From JAGPUQ01 sp036677085 (GTDB lineage Bacteria > Pseudomonadota > Gammaproteobacteria > Pseudomonadales > Porticoccaceae), in contig JAKFFI010000014.1 of NCBI GenBank assembly GCA_036677085.1, positions 15,227 to 79,226 on the forward strand: a stretch of DNA of 64,000 nt, written 5' to 3'. This document shows, one piece after another, positions 9,253 through 19,961 of the stretch. The translations under genes and the position numbers were made by a program. Position 1 is the first letter of the stretch. Each line of letters opens with the position of its first letter. The notes beneath the pieces are model-generated. The model was not told the origin of the DNA, did no database searches, and saw only the letters and a program-made list of their open reading frames with translations.

Positions 9253-10449
9253 ATGTTCACTGCCCTGGAATCCTATCCGCCAGATCCCATTTTGCGTTTG
9301 CTGGCGGATTTTCGCGCTGACCCCAATCCCCACAAGGTCGACCTCGGCGTCGGCGTCTACAAGGATGAGACCGGCCATACGCCCATCATGGGCGCCGTCA
9401 AGGCGGCCGAGGCGCGGGTGTTCGCCAGCGAAGAGACCAAGTCCTACATCGGACCCGCCGGCGTTCCGGAGTTCAACGTTGCGATCAAAGACCTGATTTT
9501 CGGCCCGCAGCATCCGGTGCTCGCCGCGGGCCGGGTGGCGACCGTGCTGACACCGGGCGGCTGCGGGGCACTGCGCGTCGGCGCCGAGTTGCTCAAGCGC
9601 GCAGCCCCCGCAACCACGGTCTGGGTCAGCGATCCTACCTGGGCCAATCACATCCCGTTGCTGGGCAATGCCGGGCTGCGGATTCGCGAATACCCCTATT
9701 ACGACCGCGAGCACAGTGTCCTGCGCTTCGATGCCATGCTGTCGGCGCTCGCGGAATCCGGATCCGGCGACGTGGTACTGCTGCACGGCTGCTGTCACAA
9801 CCCCTGTGGCGCGGATCTGAGCCTGGAGCAGTGGCGCGCGGTGGCCGAGCTCGCCGAAAAACGCGGTTTCCTTCCCTTTGTGGATCTCGCGTACCAGGGC
9901 CTGGGCGACGGGCTGGATGTGGATGCCCAGGGTCTCCGGCTGCTCGCGGAACGTCTGCCCGAGATGCTGGTGGCAAGCTCCTGCTCCAAGAATTTTGGCC
10001 TCTACCGCGAGCGGGTCGGCAGTCTGTCGGTGCTGGGCCAGAATGCGCAGCGGGCCGAGATCACGGTCAGTCACGTCAACAACATCGTGCGCGGCATCTA
10101 CTCGATGCCGCCCTCCCACGGCGGCGCGATTGTCGCCGAGATCCTCAACGATCCGGAGCTTGCCCGGCAGTGGCGCGATGAGCTGGATGTGATGCGCGAC
10201 CGCATCAATGGCCTGCGCAGGTTGCTGAACAACAAGCTGCGCGCGCGCGGCGTCGACCGGGATTTCTCTTTTGTCGAGCGCGAGCGCGGCATGTTTTCGT
10301 TTCTGGGTCTCAGCGCTGAACAGGTGACGCGTCTTATCGACGAATACAGTATCTACATGGTCAATTCCAGTCGCATCAATGTCGCCGGCCTCAGCCAGGC
10401 GAATGCGGACTATGTTGTGGAGGCGCTGGCGACAGTGATGGCGAGCTGA
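9253..10449 (+). CDS. Class I aromatic-amino-acid/aspartate aminotransferase
   Basis: PLP-dependent aminotransferase of the AspC/TyrB branch. The 398-residue protein begins MFTALESYPPDPILRLLADF and has VDLGVGVYKDE typical of this branch, the active-site lysine in SSCSKNFGLYRERVG (about residue 246) and the C-terminal substrate-arginine region (MVNSSRINVAGL). Aspartate versus aromatic specificity cannot be fixed from sequence alone. The ATG at 9253 gives the family N-terminus. It stands 129 bases after murU, with TACAAT at 9127-9132 as a possible -10, and ends before a strong terminator. Confidence 0.9.
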   Translation: MFTALESYPPDPILRLLADFRADPNPHKVDLGVGVYKDETGHTPIMGAVKAAEARVFASEETKSYIGPAGVPEFNVAIKDLIFGPQHPVLAAGRVATVLTPGGCGALRVGAELLKRAAPATTVWVSDPTWANHIPLLGNAGLRIREYPYYDREHSVLRFDAMLSALAESGSGDVVLLHGCCHNPCGADLSLEQWRAVAELAEKRGFLPFVDLAYQGLGDGLDVDAQGLRLLAERLPEMLVASSCSKNFGLYRERVGSLSVLGQNAQRAEITVSHVNNIVRGIYSMPPSHGGAIVAEILNDPELARQWRDELDVMRDRINGLRRLLNNKLRARGVDRDFSFVERERGMFSFLGLSAEQVTRLIDEYSIYMVNSSRINVAGLSQANADYVVEALATVMAS

Positions 10450-10492
10450 CGGCCGCAGTCGCCGCAAGCAATCGCTGGAATGGAAATCGCGA

Positions 10493-10533
10493 GCAATAAA
10501 AAAGGGGGGTGATGAACCCCCCTTTTTTATTGC
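10493..10533. terminator. Bidirectional Rho-independent terminator
   Basis: A near-perfect inverted repeat: GCAATAAAAAAGGGGGGT, a four-base loop, then the complementary AACCCCCCTTTTTTATTGC. The A and T tracts on either side make it work for both the aminotransferase (plus) and the acyl-CoA ligase (minus), which converge here. Confidence 0.95.
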
Positions 10534-10547
10534 TGGTTTTGCAGCGG

Positions 10548-12086
<1,539 letters not shown>

Positions 12087-12236
12087 AACAACCTCGCTAA
12101 CGTTCTCATTAATATGGAGTGGACATGACGCGAACAGCGTACAAAGCCGGAAAAGCGTAACAATTACTATCGGATTCGGCAAATGTGCCAAGCAGTTGTC
12201 GTGGCTGTCACCTCGGCTTCGGGGCGGTTTGCACCC

Positions 12237-12242
12237 TATAAT
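12237..12242 (+). promoter_or_regulatory. -10 box for vanZ-like/DUF815 pair
   Basis: TATAAT is a perfect -10 and the sequence continues TTC, forming the extended TATAATTC core also found before prfC, miaB and leuS. It lies 29 bases before the ATG at 12271. No convincing -35 is visible. Confidence 0.55.
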
Positions 12243-12270
12243 TCTCACCCCTCGAACCTGCGGGATACCC

Positions 12271-12657
12271 ATGCTACAGCGTTGGCGATACTGGTTGCGC
12301 GGCAGTTTCGCAGCCGTACTGACGTTCGCGACCTGGATCGCACTGCGCCCGATCACGGCCGAGGAATGGTTTTCGGGGCAGGACAAATTGCTACACTTCG
12401 CCGCGTACGCGAGCTTTTATCTATGGGGCGGCGCGTCTTTTCCGGACGCGAGATGGCGGCTGCCGGCAGCACTGCTGGCCTATGGCGTCGCGATCGAATT
12501 GCTCCAGGCCCTGACGCCCTACCGAACCATGTCTTTCGCTGACGTGGTGGCCAATGCGCTGGGGCTGGTGCTGGGCGCCGTGCTGCTGCGGGTGGTACGA
12601 CGTCGGTGGCCGGAGTGGTGGCGCGTCGGGCAGCGGAGTGAAAGCCGATGTCGATAA
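12271..12657 (+). CDS. VanZ-like small membrane protein
   Basis: A 128-residue integral membrane protein with about four hydrophobic segments and the VanZ-family signature FSGQDKLLHFAAYASFYLWGG (the D-K-x-x-H-x-x-A core) and IELLQALTPYRTMSFADVVAN-type segment. VanZ proteins confer low-level teicoplanin resistance in enterococci; in proteobacteria the role is unknown. ATG at 12271 is chosen since upstream codons lie across the -10 box. Its end overlaps the start of the DUF815 gene by ten bases. Confidence 0.85.
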   Translation: MLQRWRYWLRGSFAAVLTFATWIALRPITAEEWFSGQDKLLHFAAYASFYLWGGASFPDARWRLPAALLAYGVAIELLQALTPYRTMSFADVVANALGLVLGAVLLRVVRRRWPEWWRVGQRSESRCR

Positions 12658-13427
12658 ACTGGAATCACACTCTGGCGGCGGTCTGGCGGCCGCATTCAGC
12701 CGGTCTGCGCGCGGTGCGCCGGCTCGATCCGATCCGCCTCGACGACCTGCTCGGCATCGATGCACAAAAGGTCGATCTGGTGCGTAACACCGAGGACTTT
12801 CTCGCCGGTCGACCGGCGCGCAATGCGCTGCTGTGGGGTAGTCGTGGCACTGGCAAATCGTCGCTGGTCAAGGCGTTGCTGAACGACTATGCCGCCGCGG
12901 GTCTGCGCGTAATCGAGATCGACAAGGCCGATCTCGCCGACCTGCCGGACGTGGTCGACGGGATCCACGAGCTGCCGCAGCGCTTTATCGTGTTCTGCGA
13001 CGATCTTTCGTTCGAGGCCGATGAAACCCTCTACAAGCACCTCAAGAGTGTGCTGGAGGGTTCCATCGAGCTGCCGCCGGAAAACGTGCTGGTCTATGCG
13101 ACTTCGAATCGACGCCATCTGATTGCCGAGCCGGCCTCGGACAATCAGGGTGTGGAGATCGTCGCGGGCGAGCTGCACTATGGTGACGTGATCGAGGAAA
13201 AACTGTCCCTCGCCGACCGCTTTGGACTCTGGCTCTCCTTTTATCCCAACAGCCTGGAACAGTATCTGGCCATCGTGGATCATCTGTGTGGCGACGCCGG
13301 CGGGGACCGCGCCGCGCTCCACCTTGCGGCGCGCCAGTTCGCGATGACACGGGCATCGCGCAGTGGGCGCACCGCACGTCAGTTCGCGAACGCCTGGCCC
13401 AATCGCAGCGCCCCGGCGCACGCCTGA
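12648..13427 (+). CDS. DUF815 AAA-type ATPase
   Basis: A 259-residue predicted P-loop ATPase of the DUF815 family. Walker A is GSRGTGKS at residues 64-71; FIVFCDDLSFE is the Walker B segment; VYATSNRRHLI is a sensor-1-like strand; SLADRFGLWLSFYPN follows. Function of the family is not established. The ATG at 12648 overlaps vanZ, so the two are likely translated together. It converges on holA, with both stop codons inside one hairpin. Confidence 0.9.
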   Translation: MSINWNHTLAAVWRPHSAGLRAVRRLDPIRLDDLLGIDAQKVDLVRNTEDFLAGRPARNALLWGSRGTGKSSLVKALLNDYAAAGLRVIEIDKADLADLPDVVDGIHELPQRFIVFCDDLSFEADETLYKHLKSVLEGSIELPPENVLVYATSNRRHLIAEPASDNQGVEIVAGELHYGDVIEEKLSLADRFGLWLSFYPNSLEQYLAIVDHLCGDAGGDRAALHLAARQFAMTRASRSGRTARQFANAWPNRSAPAHA

Positions 13428-13451
13428 CGACCATTGTGGTCAGGCGTGCGC
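13416..13451. terminator. Stem-loop across the convergent DUF815/holA stops
   Basis: GCGCACGCCTGAC at 13416-13428 is perfectly complementary to GTCAGGCGTGCGC at 13439-13451, with a ten-base loop. Both stop codons lie in the structure. There is no T tract on either side, so intrinsic termination is uncertain; it may instead stabilise the 3' ends of the two converging transcripts. Confidence 0.55.
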
Positions 13452-14504
13452 GCCCCGGCGCCCCTGTTCCAGGCCGAGGCGCAGATTGGCGGGATGAATG
13501 GCGTTGCGTCCGCACAGGGACAGCAGGACATCGAGAAGCTCGTCCCAGGGCGATGCGTCGCGCACTCCCTTGATGGCGCGATCAACGCCCGCCAGCTGGC
13601 GCAGCAGCAGGTTGATTTGCGCCGGCCGGATGCGCCGGGAGATGTCGCGCAGCAGGTCCTTGCGGCTATCCCAGACCCTGGCTTCCCGGAAAATCTGCTC
13701 CTGTTGCGCGCGCCCGGCGCCGTGCAGCCGCGCGATGATCAACGCATCCCGCGCCAGCGCCCAGAGCACCACGGCCGGTTCCACCCCTTCCGCGTGGAGG
13801 CCGCGCAGCGAGCGGCAGGCGGCTTGGGTGTTGCCCGCCAATGCGTAGTCGGCGAGCTTGAAGATGTTGAAGCGCGCTGAATCGGCCACCGCGGTGGATA
13901 TGGCATCCGCGTCGAGTTCCCCCGCGGGTGCCAGCAGCCGCAGTTTCTCGATTTCCTGCGCGGCGGCGAGCAGATTGCCCTCGACCCGCTCCGCCAGCAG
14001 TTCCGCCGCGGGGCGACTCACGGTGAGACCCGCGTGACGCAACCGCGTGGTGATCCATTGCGGGAGTCCGGCGCGGTCGACGGGCCAGATCTGGAGCTGT
14101 GCTCCGGCCTGGGCCAGGGCCTTGACCCAGACGGAGCCTTGCGCGCTGCGATCCAGTTTGGGGGTGATCACCAGGAGCAGCAGTTCGTCGCCGGCGAGGC
14201 GGCACAGCTCGACCAGTACCTTGCCGCCCTGATCGCCGGGTTTGGCGGTGGCGAGGCGGATCTCCAGGATCTTGCGCTCGGCGAACAATGAACGCGCGCC
14301 GGCCTCGGCCAGCAGGGCATTCCAATCGAACTGCCGGCCATCGGCATGGTAGACCTGACGTTCGGTAAAACCGCGCGCGCGCGCGGCGGCACGGATCCGG
14401 TCCGCGCTTTCCTGTATCAGCAGCGGCTCGTCACCGCTCAGCAGATAGGCGGACGCCAGACTGGCGTCGAGATGGGATTCCAGGGCTTCAGGGAGCAGCT
14501 GCAT
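13440..14504 (-). CDS. holA: HolA, DNA polymerase III delta subunit
   Basis: The delta subunit opens the beta sliding clamp within the clamp-loader complex. The 354-residue product begins MQLLPEALESHLDASLASAYLLSGDEPLL, the usual HolA N-terminus, and has the AAA-like fold without a Walker A motif, as expected for delta. The segments VYHADGRQFDWNALLAEAGARSLFAERKI and WALARDALIIARL are typical. It overlaps the 3' end of lptE by 17 bases and is the last gene of the leuS-lptE-holA set, an order conserved with E. coli. Confidence 0.95.
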   Translation of the reverse strand: MQLLPEALESHLDASLASAYLLSGDEPLLIQESADRIRAAARARGFTERQVYHADGRQFDWNALLAEAGARSLFAERKILEIRLATAKPGDQGGKVLVELCRLAGDELLLLVITPKLDRSAQGSVWVKALAQAGAQLQIWPVDRAGLPQWITTRLRHAGLTVSRPAAELLAERVEGNLLAAAQEIEKLRLLAPAGELDADAISTAVADSARFNIFKLADYALAGNTQAACRSLRGLHAEGVEPAVVLWALARDALIIARLHGAGRAQQEQIFREARVWDSRKDLLRDISRRIRPAQINLLLRQLAGVDRAIKGVRDASPWDELLDVLLSLCGRNAIHPANLRLGLEQGRRGAHA

Positions 14505-15051
14505 CGCCGCCGACGCGCGGACCGACCCGCTGCAGGTAGTTGATCAGCTGGCGCACCAGGCTGGTACGCATCTCCCGGCGCAGCAGCCGGGCTTCGTCGT
14601 CGGTGGCAAGGACGTTGTTTTCGTCGTACTCGAATATGCGCTCGTCACTGACCGTGGTGGGCGGGATCACTGTGGTGCCATCCGCGGCGAGCACCGTGAA
14701 TTTCAGTTCTTCGATGAGCTCACGCTCGGAGATACGGGCCTGGCCGCTGATGGTTGCGGTACGCCGTTTTGAGCGCTGGTCCAGGAGTACCAGGCTGTAC
14801 TGCGCTTCCTTGGCGCTGGCTTTCAGATCGATATCGAGCGCCAGCAAATTACGCTCCAGTTCGCTCTTCAGTTCGTTATCGATCGGGCGGCCACCGATGT
14901 GGAGGCTATCGATATTCTGCGGGGCGTCGCCATGGCCGCGCAGATGCCAGCCGCAGCCACTGCCCATCAGCGTCGCCAGCAACGCCAGCAGCCAGATGCG
15001 AGACGCCGTGCCCGGGTGTTGGCGGGGCACGAAAAAAGGGCCTGGGGTCAT
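14488..15051 (-). CDS. lptE: LptE, LPS-assembly lipoprotein
   Basis: Outer-membrane lipoprotein that plugs the LptD barrel. The 187-residue product has a lipoprotein signal peptide with the cysteine at residue 33 (LMGSGC), directly followed by GWHLRGHG, the LptE hallmark. The rest is a small alpha/beta domain ending in a helix that carries LLRREMRTSLVRQLINYLQR. The lipobox has Gly at -3, less usual than Leu. It lies between leuS and holA, 35 bases after leuS. Confidence 0.94.
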   Translation of the reverse strand: MTPGPFFVPRQHPGTASRIWLLALLATLMGSGCGWHLRGHGDAPQNIDSLHIGGRPIDNELKSELERNLLALDIDLKASAKEAQYSLVLLDQRSKRRTATISGQARISERELIEELKFTVLAADGTTVIPPTTVSDERIFEYDENNVLATDDEARLLRREMRTSLVRQLINYLQRVGPRVGGDAAAP

Positions 15052-15085
15052 GGCGTGGTTCCGGTTGATGGGCGGCGGGAAGCGG

Positions 15086-17542
15086 TCAGTCGGTGACGAT
15101 GTTCACCAGCCGCTGTGGTACCAGGATCACTTTACGGATGGTTTTTCCGGCGGTAAAGCGCTGTACATTGGGGTCGGACAGCGCGCGGGCCTGAATGCTG
15201 TCGCGATCCACGTGGGCGGCGACCTGTAATTGCGCACGGACCTTGCCGTTCACCTGCACGGCAAGGGTTATCTCATCGAGCTGGAGCGCGGCGGGATCGG
15301 CGGAGGGCCAGCGCGCGTCCACGATGGGTTCAGCATGGCCGAGGTGCGCCCACAGCGCCTGGGTGATATGGGGCACGACGGGCGCGAGCAGCAATACCGC
15401 CGCTTCCAGGGCTTCCCGTTCGGCGGCCAGCGCCGACGGCGCCTGCGGATCGAGCCGGGTGGTTTCGTTCAGGAGCTCCATCACCGCGGCGATGGCGGTA
15501 TTGAAGGTCTGGCGGCGGCCGTAATCGTCGCTGACCTTGGCGATGGTGGCGTGCGTCTTGCGGTGCAGCGCGGCTGCGGTTCCGGTCAGGGTGGTGGCGT
15601 CGAGCGCTGCGCAGTCGCCGCGACCCAGATGGGTGTGTACGGCTTTCCACAATCGGCGCAGAAAACGATAAGCGCCCGCAACGCCTTCGTCCGACCACTC
15701 CAGGGTCTGCTCGGGTGGCGCCGCGAACATGGTGAACAGGCGCACGGTGTCGGCGCCGTAGCGGTCGATCAGGGCCTGGGGATCGACCGTGTTGCCCTTG
15801 GATTTCGACATCTTGCTGCCGTCTTTCAGCACCATGCCCTGACACAGCAGCCGCGTGAACGGCTCGTCGCTGGCCAGCAGGCCTTCGTCCCGCATCAGCT
15901 TGTGGAAGAAGCGCGCATACAGCAAGTGCAGGATGGCATGTTCGATGCCGCCCACATAGTGATCCACCGGCAGCCAGTAGTTGGCGGCGGCCGGGTCGAG
16001 CATGCCGCCGGCGTAATCCGGGCAGGTGAAACGGGCGTAATACCAGGACGATTCCATGAAGGTATCGAAGGTGTCGGTCTCCCGGACCAGGGACATGCCG
16101 TCGAGCGCGGTCTGGCGCCAGCTCGGGTCAGCCTTGATGGGCGAGTGGACGCCGTCCATGACCACGTCTTCCGGCAGCAGCACCGGCAGCCGCTCGGCGG
16201 GCACGGGTATCACCCGCTCGCCGTCGTACAGCATGGGGATGGGCGCGCCCCAGTAGCGCTGCCGCGAGACGCCCCAGTCGCGCAGGCGGAAATTGGTGGT
16301 CACCTTGCCCCGGCCCCGCTCGACCAGGGCCTGGGCGATGGCCTCGAACGCGGCATCGAACTCCAGCCCGTCGAAGGCGCCGGAATTCACCAGTCGGCCC
16401 TTGTCCACAAACGCGGCCTGCGCCGTGTCGCAGGGGCTGCCGTCCGCTGGTGCTATGACCTGGGCAATGGGCAACTGGTACTGGATGGCAAACTCCCAGT
16501 CGCGCTGGTCATGGGCCGGCACCGCCATGACCGCCCCGGTGCCGTAGTCCATCAGCACATAGTTGGCGATCCATACCGGCAGCGGCGCGCCGGTGAGCGG
16601 ATGCAGCGCCTTGAGGCCAGTATCCCTGCCGCGCTTGGTCATGGTGGCGATGTCCGCTTCGGCGACCGATTGCTGGCGACATTCGGCAATGAACCCGGCC
16701 AGCTCGGGATCGCCGTCAGCCAGCGCCTGGGCGATGGGATGCTCCGCCGCCAGGCTGAGATAGGTGACGCCCATCAGGGTGTCGGGCCGGGTGGTGTAGA
16801 CCTCGAACCCGGAGTTGCCCGCGACCGCTTCGGCAAGATCGAAGTTAATGGTCACACCGCGACTCTTGCCGATCCAGTTGCGCTGCATGGTGCGCACCTG
16901 TTCCGGCCAGCCATCGAGCTTGTCCAGATCCCGCAACAGCTCCTCGGCATAGGCGGTGATGCGGATAAACCACTGCGGAATTTCGCGCCGCTGCACCGGG
17001 GTATCACAGCGCCAGCAGCAGCCATCGATGACCTGCTCGTTGGCCAGTACGGTCTGGTCGTTGGGGCACCAGTTCACGGCGCTGACCTTGTTGTAGACCA
17101 GGCCCTTTTCGTACAGGCGGGTGAAGAACCACTGTTCCCAGCGATAGTAGTCCGGCTGACAGGTGGCCAGTTCGCGATCCCAGTCGTAAGCGAAACCCAG
17201 GGCTTTGAGCTGCGCCTTCATGTATTGGATATTGGCGTAAGTCCAGGCCGCGGGCGCGGTATTGTTTTGCAGCGCGGCGTTTTCCGCGGGCAGCCCGAAC
17301 GCATCCCAGCCCATGGGTTGCAGCACATTCTTGCCCAGCATGCGCTGGTAACGACTGATGACATCGGCGATGGAATAGTTGCGCACATGCCCCATGTGCA
17401 GCTTGCCGCTGGGATAGGGAAACATGGCGAGGCAGTAGTATTTTTCCCGGCTCGGGTCCGCCTTGACGGCAAAAGTGCGGTTGGTTTCCCACGCCTTCTG
17501 TACCTGCGGCTCGATACGTTCGGGATGATACTGGTCGTCCAT
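15086..17542 (-). CDS. leuS: LeuS, leucyl-tRNA synthetase
   Basis: Class I aminoacyl-tRNA synthetase. The 818-residue product has the HIGH-type signature PYPSGKLHMGHVRN near residue 47, the CP1 editing domain in the middle (TTRPDTLMGVTY, and AHDQRDWEFA), and KMSKS near residue 577 (SKMSKSKGN). It is somewhat shorter than the 860-residue E. coli enzyme. ATG at 17542 starts MDDQYHPERIEPQVQKAWE, the normal N-terminus. It follows lnt by 70 bases and has a TATAATTC -10 element in that gap. Confidence 0.98.
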   Translation of the reverse strand: MDDQYHPERIEPQVQKAWETNRTFAVKADPSREKYYCLAMFPYPSGKLHMGHVRNYSIADVISRYQRMLGKNVLQPMGWDAFGLPAENAALQNNTAPAAWTYANIQYMKAQLKALGFAYDWDRELATCQPDYYRWEQWFFTRLYEKGLVYNKVSAVNWCPNDQTVLANEQVIDGCCWRCDTPVQRREIPQWFIRITAYAEELLRDLDKLDGWPEQVRTMQRNWIGKSRGVTINFDLAEAVAGNSGFEVYTTRPDTLMGVTYLSLAAEHPIAQALADGDPELAGFIAECRQQSVAEADIATMTKRGRDTGLKALHPLTGAPLPVWIANYVLMDYGTGAVMAVPAHDQRDWEFAIQYQLPIAQVIAPADGSPCDTAQAAFVDKGRLVNSGAFDGLEFDAAFEAIAQALVERGRGKVTTNFRLRDWGVSRQRYWGAPIPMLYDGERVIPVPAERLPVLLPEDVVMDGVHSPIKADPSWRQTALDGMSLVRETDTFDTFMESSWYYARFTCPDYAGGMLDPAAANYWLPVDHYVGGIEHAILHLLYARFFHKLMRDEGLLASDEPFTRLLCQGMVLKDGSKMSKSKGNTVDPQALIDRYGADTVRLFTMFAAPPEQTLEWSDEGVAGAYRFLRRLWKAVHTHLGRGDCAALDATTLTGTAAALHRKTHATIAKVSDDYGRRQTFNTAIAAVMELLNETTRLDPQAPSALAAEREALEAAVLLLAPVVPHITQALWAHLGHAEPIVDARWPSADPAALQLDEITLAVQVNGKVRAQLQVAAHVDRDSIQARALSDPNVQRFTAGKTIRKVILVPQRLVNIVTD

Positions 17543-17586
17543 CGGATGCTGTTCCAGCTGGCGGCGCGCCGCCGCGAAAGCGCGGA

Positions 17587-17592
17587 ATTATA
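17587..17592 (-). promoter_or_regulatory. -10 box for leuS
   Basis: Read on the minus strand this is TATAAT followed by TC, 45 bases before the leuS ATG and just after the lnt stop. The -35 region (TAGGTC at 17-bp spacing) is weak. It suggests leuS-lptE-holA can be transcribed apart from lnt. Confidence 0.5.
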
Positions 17593-17612
17593 GGGGAAAG
17601 GCGCGGACCGAC

Positions 17613-19124
17613 CTAGCGCAGTGCTGTGCGCAGGCCGCGCCGCCGCCAGGGCGCCAGGGCGCCCGCCAGCAGTGCCAGGCAGAACAGAACCACCGGGGTT
17701 GAGCCGTGGGCGCTGAAGGGCGTTGTGCCGGTGCGCGGCAGCACGGAGGTGCGCAGGATGCCGGGGACGAACTGGGGCAGGCTGGCGGTGATGCGACCGC
17801 GGCTGTCCACCACCGCGGTGATGCCGTCGTTGGTGGCGCGCAGCAGGGGTTTGCCGGTCTCGATGGCGCGCAGACGAGCCATCTGCAAATGCTGGTGGGG
17901 GCCGATGGACGCGCCGAACCAGGTGTCGTTGCTGACCGTGACCAGCAGATCGGCGCCCCCGGCAGAGGTGGCGACCAGATCCGGGTAAACGATTTCGTAG
18001 CAGATGGCGGTGGCGATGCGCAGCTCGTCCAGCGTGATCGGCGGCTGGTCTTCGGGGGCGCGGCTGAAGTTCGACATGGGCAGATCGAAGAAGGCGATGG
18101 TGCCGCGCAACCAGGGCTCCAGGGGCACATATTCGCCAAAGGGTACCAGCCGGCGTTTGTGGTAGGTGCCCGCCGCCATGCCCAGTCCCATGAAACTGTT
18201 GTAGTAGACGCCTTCGGCGGCGGCGATCGGCAGGCCCAGCAGCAGGCCCATGCGTTGTTCGCGGGCCCAGGCGTCTTCGCGGTCGAGAAACGGTTGCACT
18301 TCATGACGAAAGCGCGGGATCGCGGTTTCGGGCCAGATCACCAGGTCCTGCCCCGCCAGATCGCGGTTGGTGGCAGTGAAATTCGCGAGAATGGCGCCGT
18401 CGGCGGCGCCATCCCACTTCATGGCCAGTGATTGCGCCGGCTGCACCAGCGCTGCGGCGAGCGCGGTCGTGCCGGGTTCGGTCCAGGTGCGCTCGTGCAG
18501 CAGCCAGCCGCCAATCCAGACGACACCGGCTGCCAGAGTACTCGCTGCCAGAGTATTGGCGGTGGCGCGGTTGGCCAGCGCCGTGAGCGTTGTCCCGGTA
18601 AGCGCTACAGCAAAGCTCATGCCGAGCACGCCGGTCACGGGCGCCCAACCCACCAGCCAGGTCTCGAGCGACGGGTATCCCAGATAGAGCCAGGGAAAGC
18701 CGGTGAGGAACCACCCGCGCAGCCACTCGCCGAGTACCCATAACGCGGGAAAACCCAGCAGTGCAGTTCCGGGTCGCCGCAAATTCAGATAGCCGCACAA
18801 TGTGAACGGGATCGCGAAAAGTGCCGCCATGCCCAAGGTAAAAAGGCCTGTCAGCAGTGCGGCGAGCGGCGCGGAGGCCGCCCCATAGGTATGGATGCTG
18901 ACGTAGATCCAGGAGGTGCCGGTAGCATAGAGGCCTACACCGAACCACCAGGCCAGCGCGAAGGCGGTGCGTGGGGCGGCATCGGTCAGCAGCAGGCACA
19001 GGATCCCCGCGGCCAGGGGCGCCAGCGGCCACAACCCGTAGGGCGCGAAAGCGAGCGGCAGCAACGCGCCGGTCAGCGCGGCAGCGGCATGAAACAAGAG
19101 TGGCGCGCGGCGGGTAGCGGGCAT
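17613..19124 (-). CDS. lnt: Lnt, apolipoprotein N-acyltransferase
   Basis: Inner-membrane enzyme that adds the third acyl chain to the N-terminal cysteine of lipoproteins. The 503-residue product has about six N-terminal membrane spans followed by a nitrilase-like periplasmic domain with the catalytic triad: Glu near 265 (VIWPETAIPR), Lys near 322 (TYHKRRLVPFGEYVPLE) and Cys near 375 (ATAICYEIVYPD). Length matches E. coli (512). It starts three bases after the corC stop, preserving the ybeZ-ybeY-corC-lnt order. Confidence 0.97.
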   Translation of the reverse strand: MPATRRAPLLFHAAAALTGALLPLAFAPYGLWPLAPLAAGILCLLLTDAAPRTAFALAWWFGVGLYATGTSWIYVSIHTYGAASAPLAALLTGLFTLGMAALFAIPFTLCGYLNLRRPGTALLGFPALWVLGEWLRGWFLTGFPWLYLGYPSLETWLVGWAPVTGVLGMSFAVALTGTTLTALANRATANTLAASTLAAGVVWIGGWLLHERTWTEPGTTALAAALVQPAQSLAMKWDGAADGAILANFTATNRDLAGQDLVIWPETAIPRFRHEVQPFLDREDAWAREQRMGLLLGLPIAAAEGVYYNSFMGLGMAAGTYHKRRLVPFGEYVPLEPWLRGTIAFFDLPMSNFSRAPEDQPPITLDELRIATAICYEIVYPDLVATSAGGADLLVTVSNDTWFGASIGPHQHLQMARLRAIETGKPLLRATNDGITAVVDSRGRITASLPQFVPGILRTSVLPRTGTTPFSAHGSTPVVLFCLALLAGALAPWRRRGLRTALR

Positions 19125-19127
19125 GGG

Positions 19128-19961
19128 TCAGTGGTCGGCGGCCGCTGCCACCCGGAGCTGATGGATCTGACGTTCGTCCCCGGCAATCACGGTAAAGACC
19201 AGTCCGTCCAGGGCGATGCATCCTCCCACTTCCGGAAGACGCCCAAACGCACTGGTCACGAGACCACCGATGGTATCGAATTCGTCGTCGCGCAGTGCGA
19301 CGTGGAAATGGTCGTTGAAGTCCTCGATCGGGGTCAGCCCAGCTACCAGAAAGCTGCCGTCAGGTTCGCGACAGATCACGCAGTCCGGATCCCGGTCCTT
19401 CTCGTCGGCGATGTCGCCGACGATCTCCTCGAGGATGTCTTCGATGGTGATCAGACCCGCGACGCCGCCGTATTCGTCCACCACCACAGCCATGTGGTAG
19501 CGCTGTTCGCGGAATTCGCGCAGCAGGATATCGAGGCGCTTGGTTTCGGGAACTATGGTGGCGGGCCGGACGATATCGGCAAGGCGGAAGGTGTCGCGGC
19601 CGGCGAGCATCAGCGGCAGCAGATCCTTGGCCAGCAGGATGCCCCGGATATCGTCCAGAGACTCGCCCACCACGGGATAGCGGGAGTGCTTGGCATCAAT
19701 GACACGCTGCAGAATTTCTTCCAGACTCATCCCGGCTTCGATGACTACCATCTGGGATGGCGGCACCATGATTTCGTGCGCCTGCAGACTGGATACCAGA
19801 AACGCGCCCCGGATGATGTCGAGCGACTGACTGTCGAGCAGATTGTCGTCGCGCGCGGTTTCCAGGATGTCGGCAAGATCCTGCCGCGAGCGCAGGCGGG
19901 GGGCGAAATACCGGACCAGACGCTTCAGCCAGGCGCGTCTACTGGGCGGTTCCGCGGTCAT
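19128..19961 (-). CDS. corC: CorC/YbeX, CBS-domain and transporter-associated domain protein
   Basis: A 277-residue soluble protein with two CBS motifs (EIMVPPSQMVVIEAGMS and RPATIVPETKRLDILLREF) followed by a CorC_HlyC domain (LTPIEDFNDHF to the end). E. coli CorC was linked to cobalt and magnesium efflux, and YbeX to ribosome maturation. Its ATG at 19961 overlaps the ybeY stop (ATGA), so it is coupled to ybeY. Confidence 0.95.
   Translation of the reverse strand: MTAEPPSRRAWLKRLVRYFAPRLRSRQDLADILETARDDNLLDSQSLDIIRGAFLVSSLQAHEIMVPPSQMVVIEAGMSLEEILQRVIDAKHSRYPVVGESLDDIRGILLAKDLLPLMLAGRDTFRLADIVRPATIVPETKRLDILLREFREQRYHMAVVVDEYGGVAGLITIEDILEEIVGDIADEKDRDPDCVICREPDGSFLVAGLTPIEDFNDHFHVALRDDEFDTIGGLVTSAFGRLPEVGGCIALDGLVFTVIAGDERQIHQLRVAAAADH

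Noticed and set aside
15230..17593. A 787-codon open frame on the plus strand opposite leuS
   Set aside because: It is antisense to a clearly real leuS; long antisense frames arise from GC-rich codon use, and its composition (His, Gln, Gly, Arg-rich) matches no protein family.
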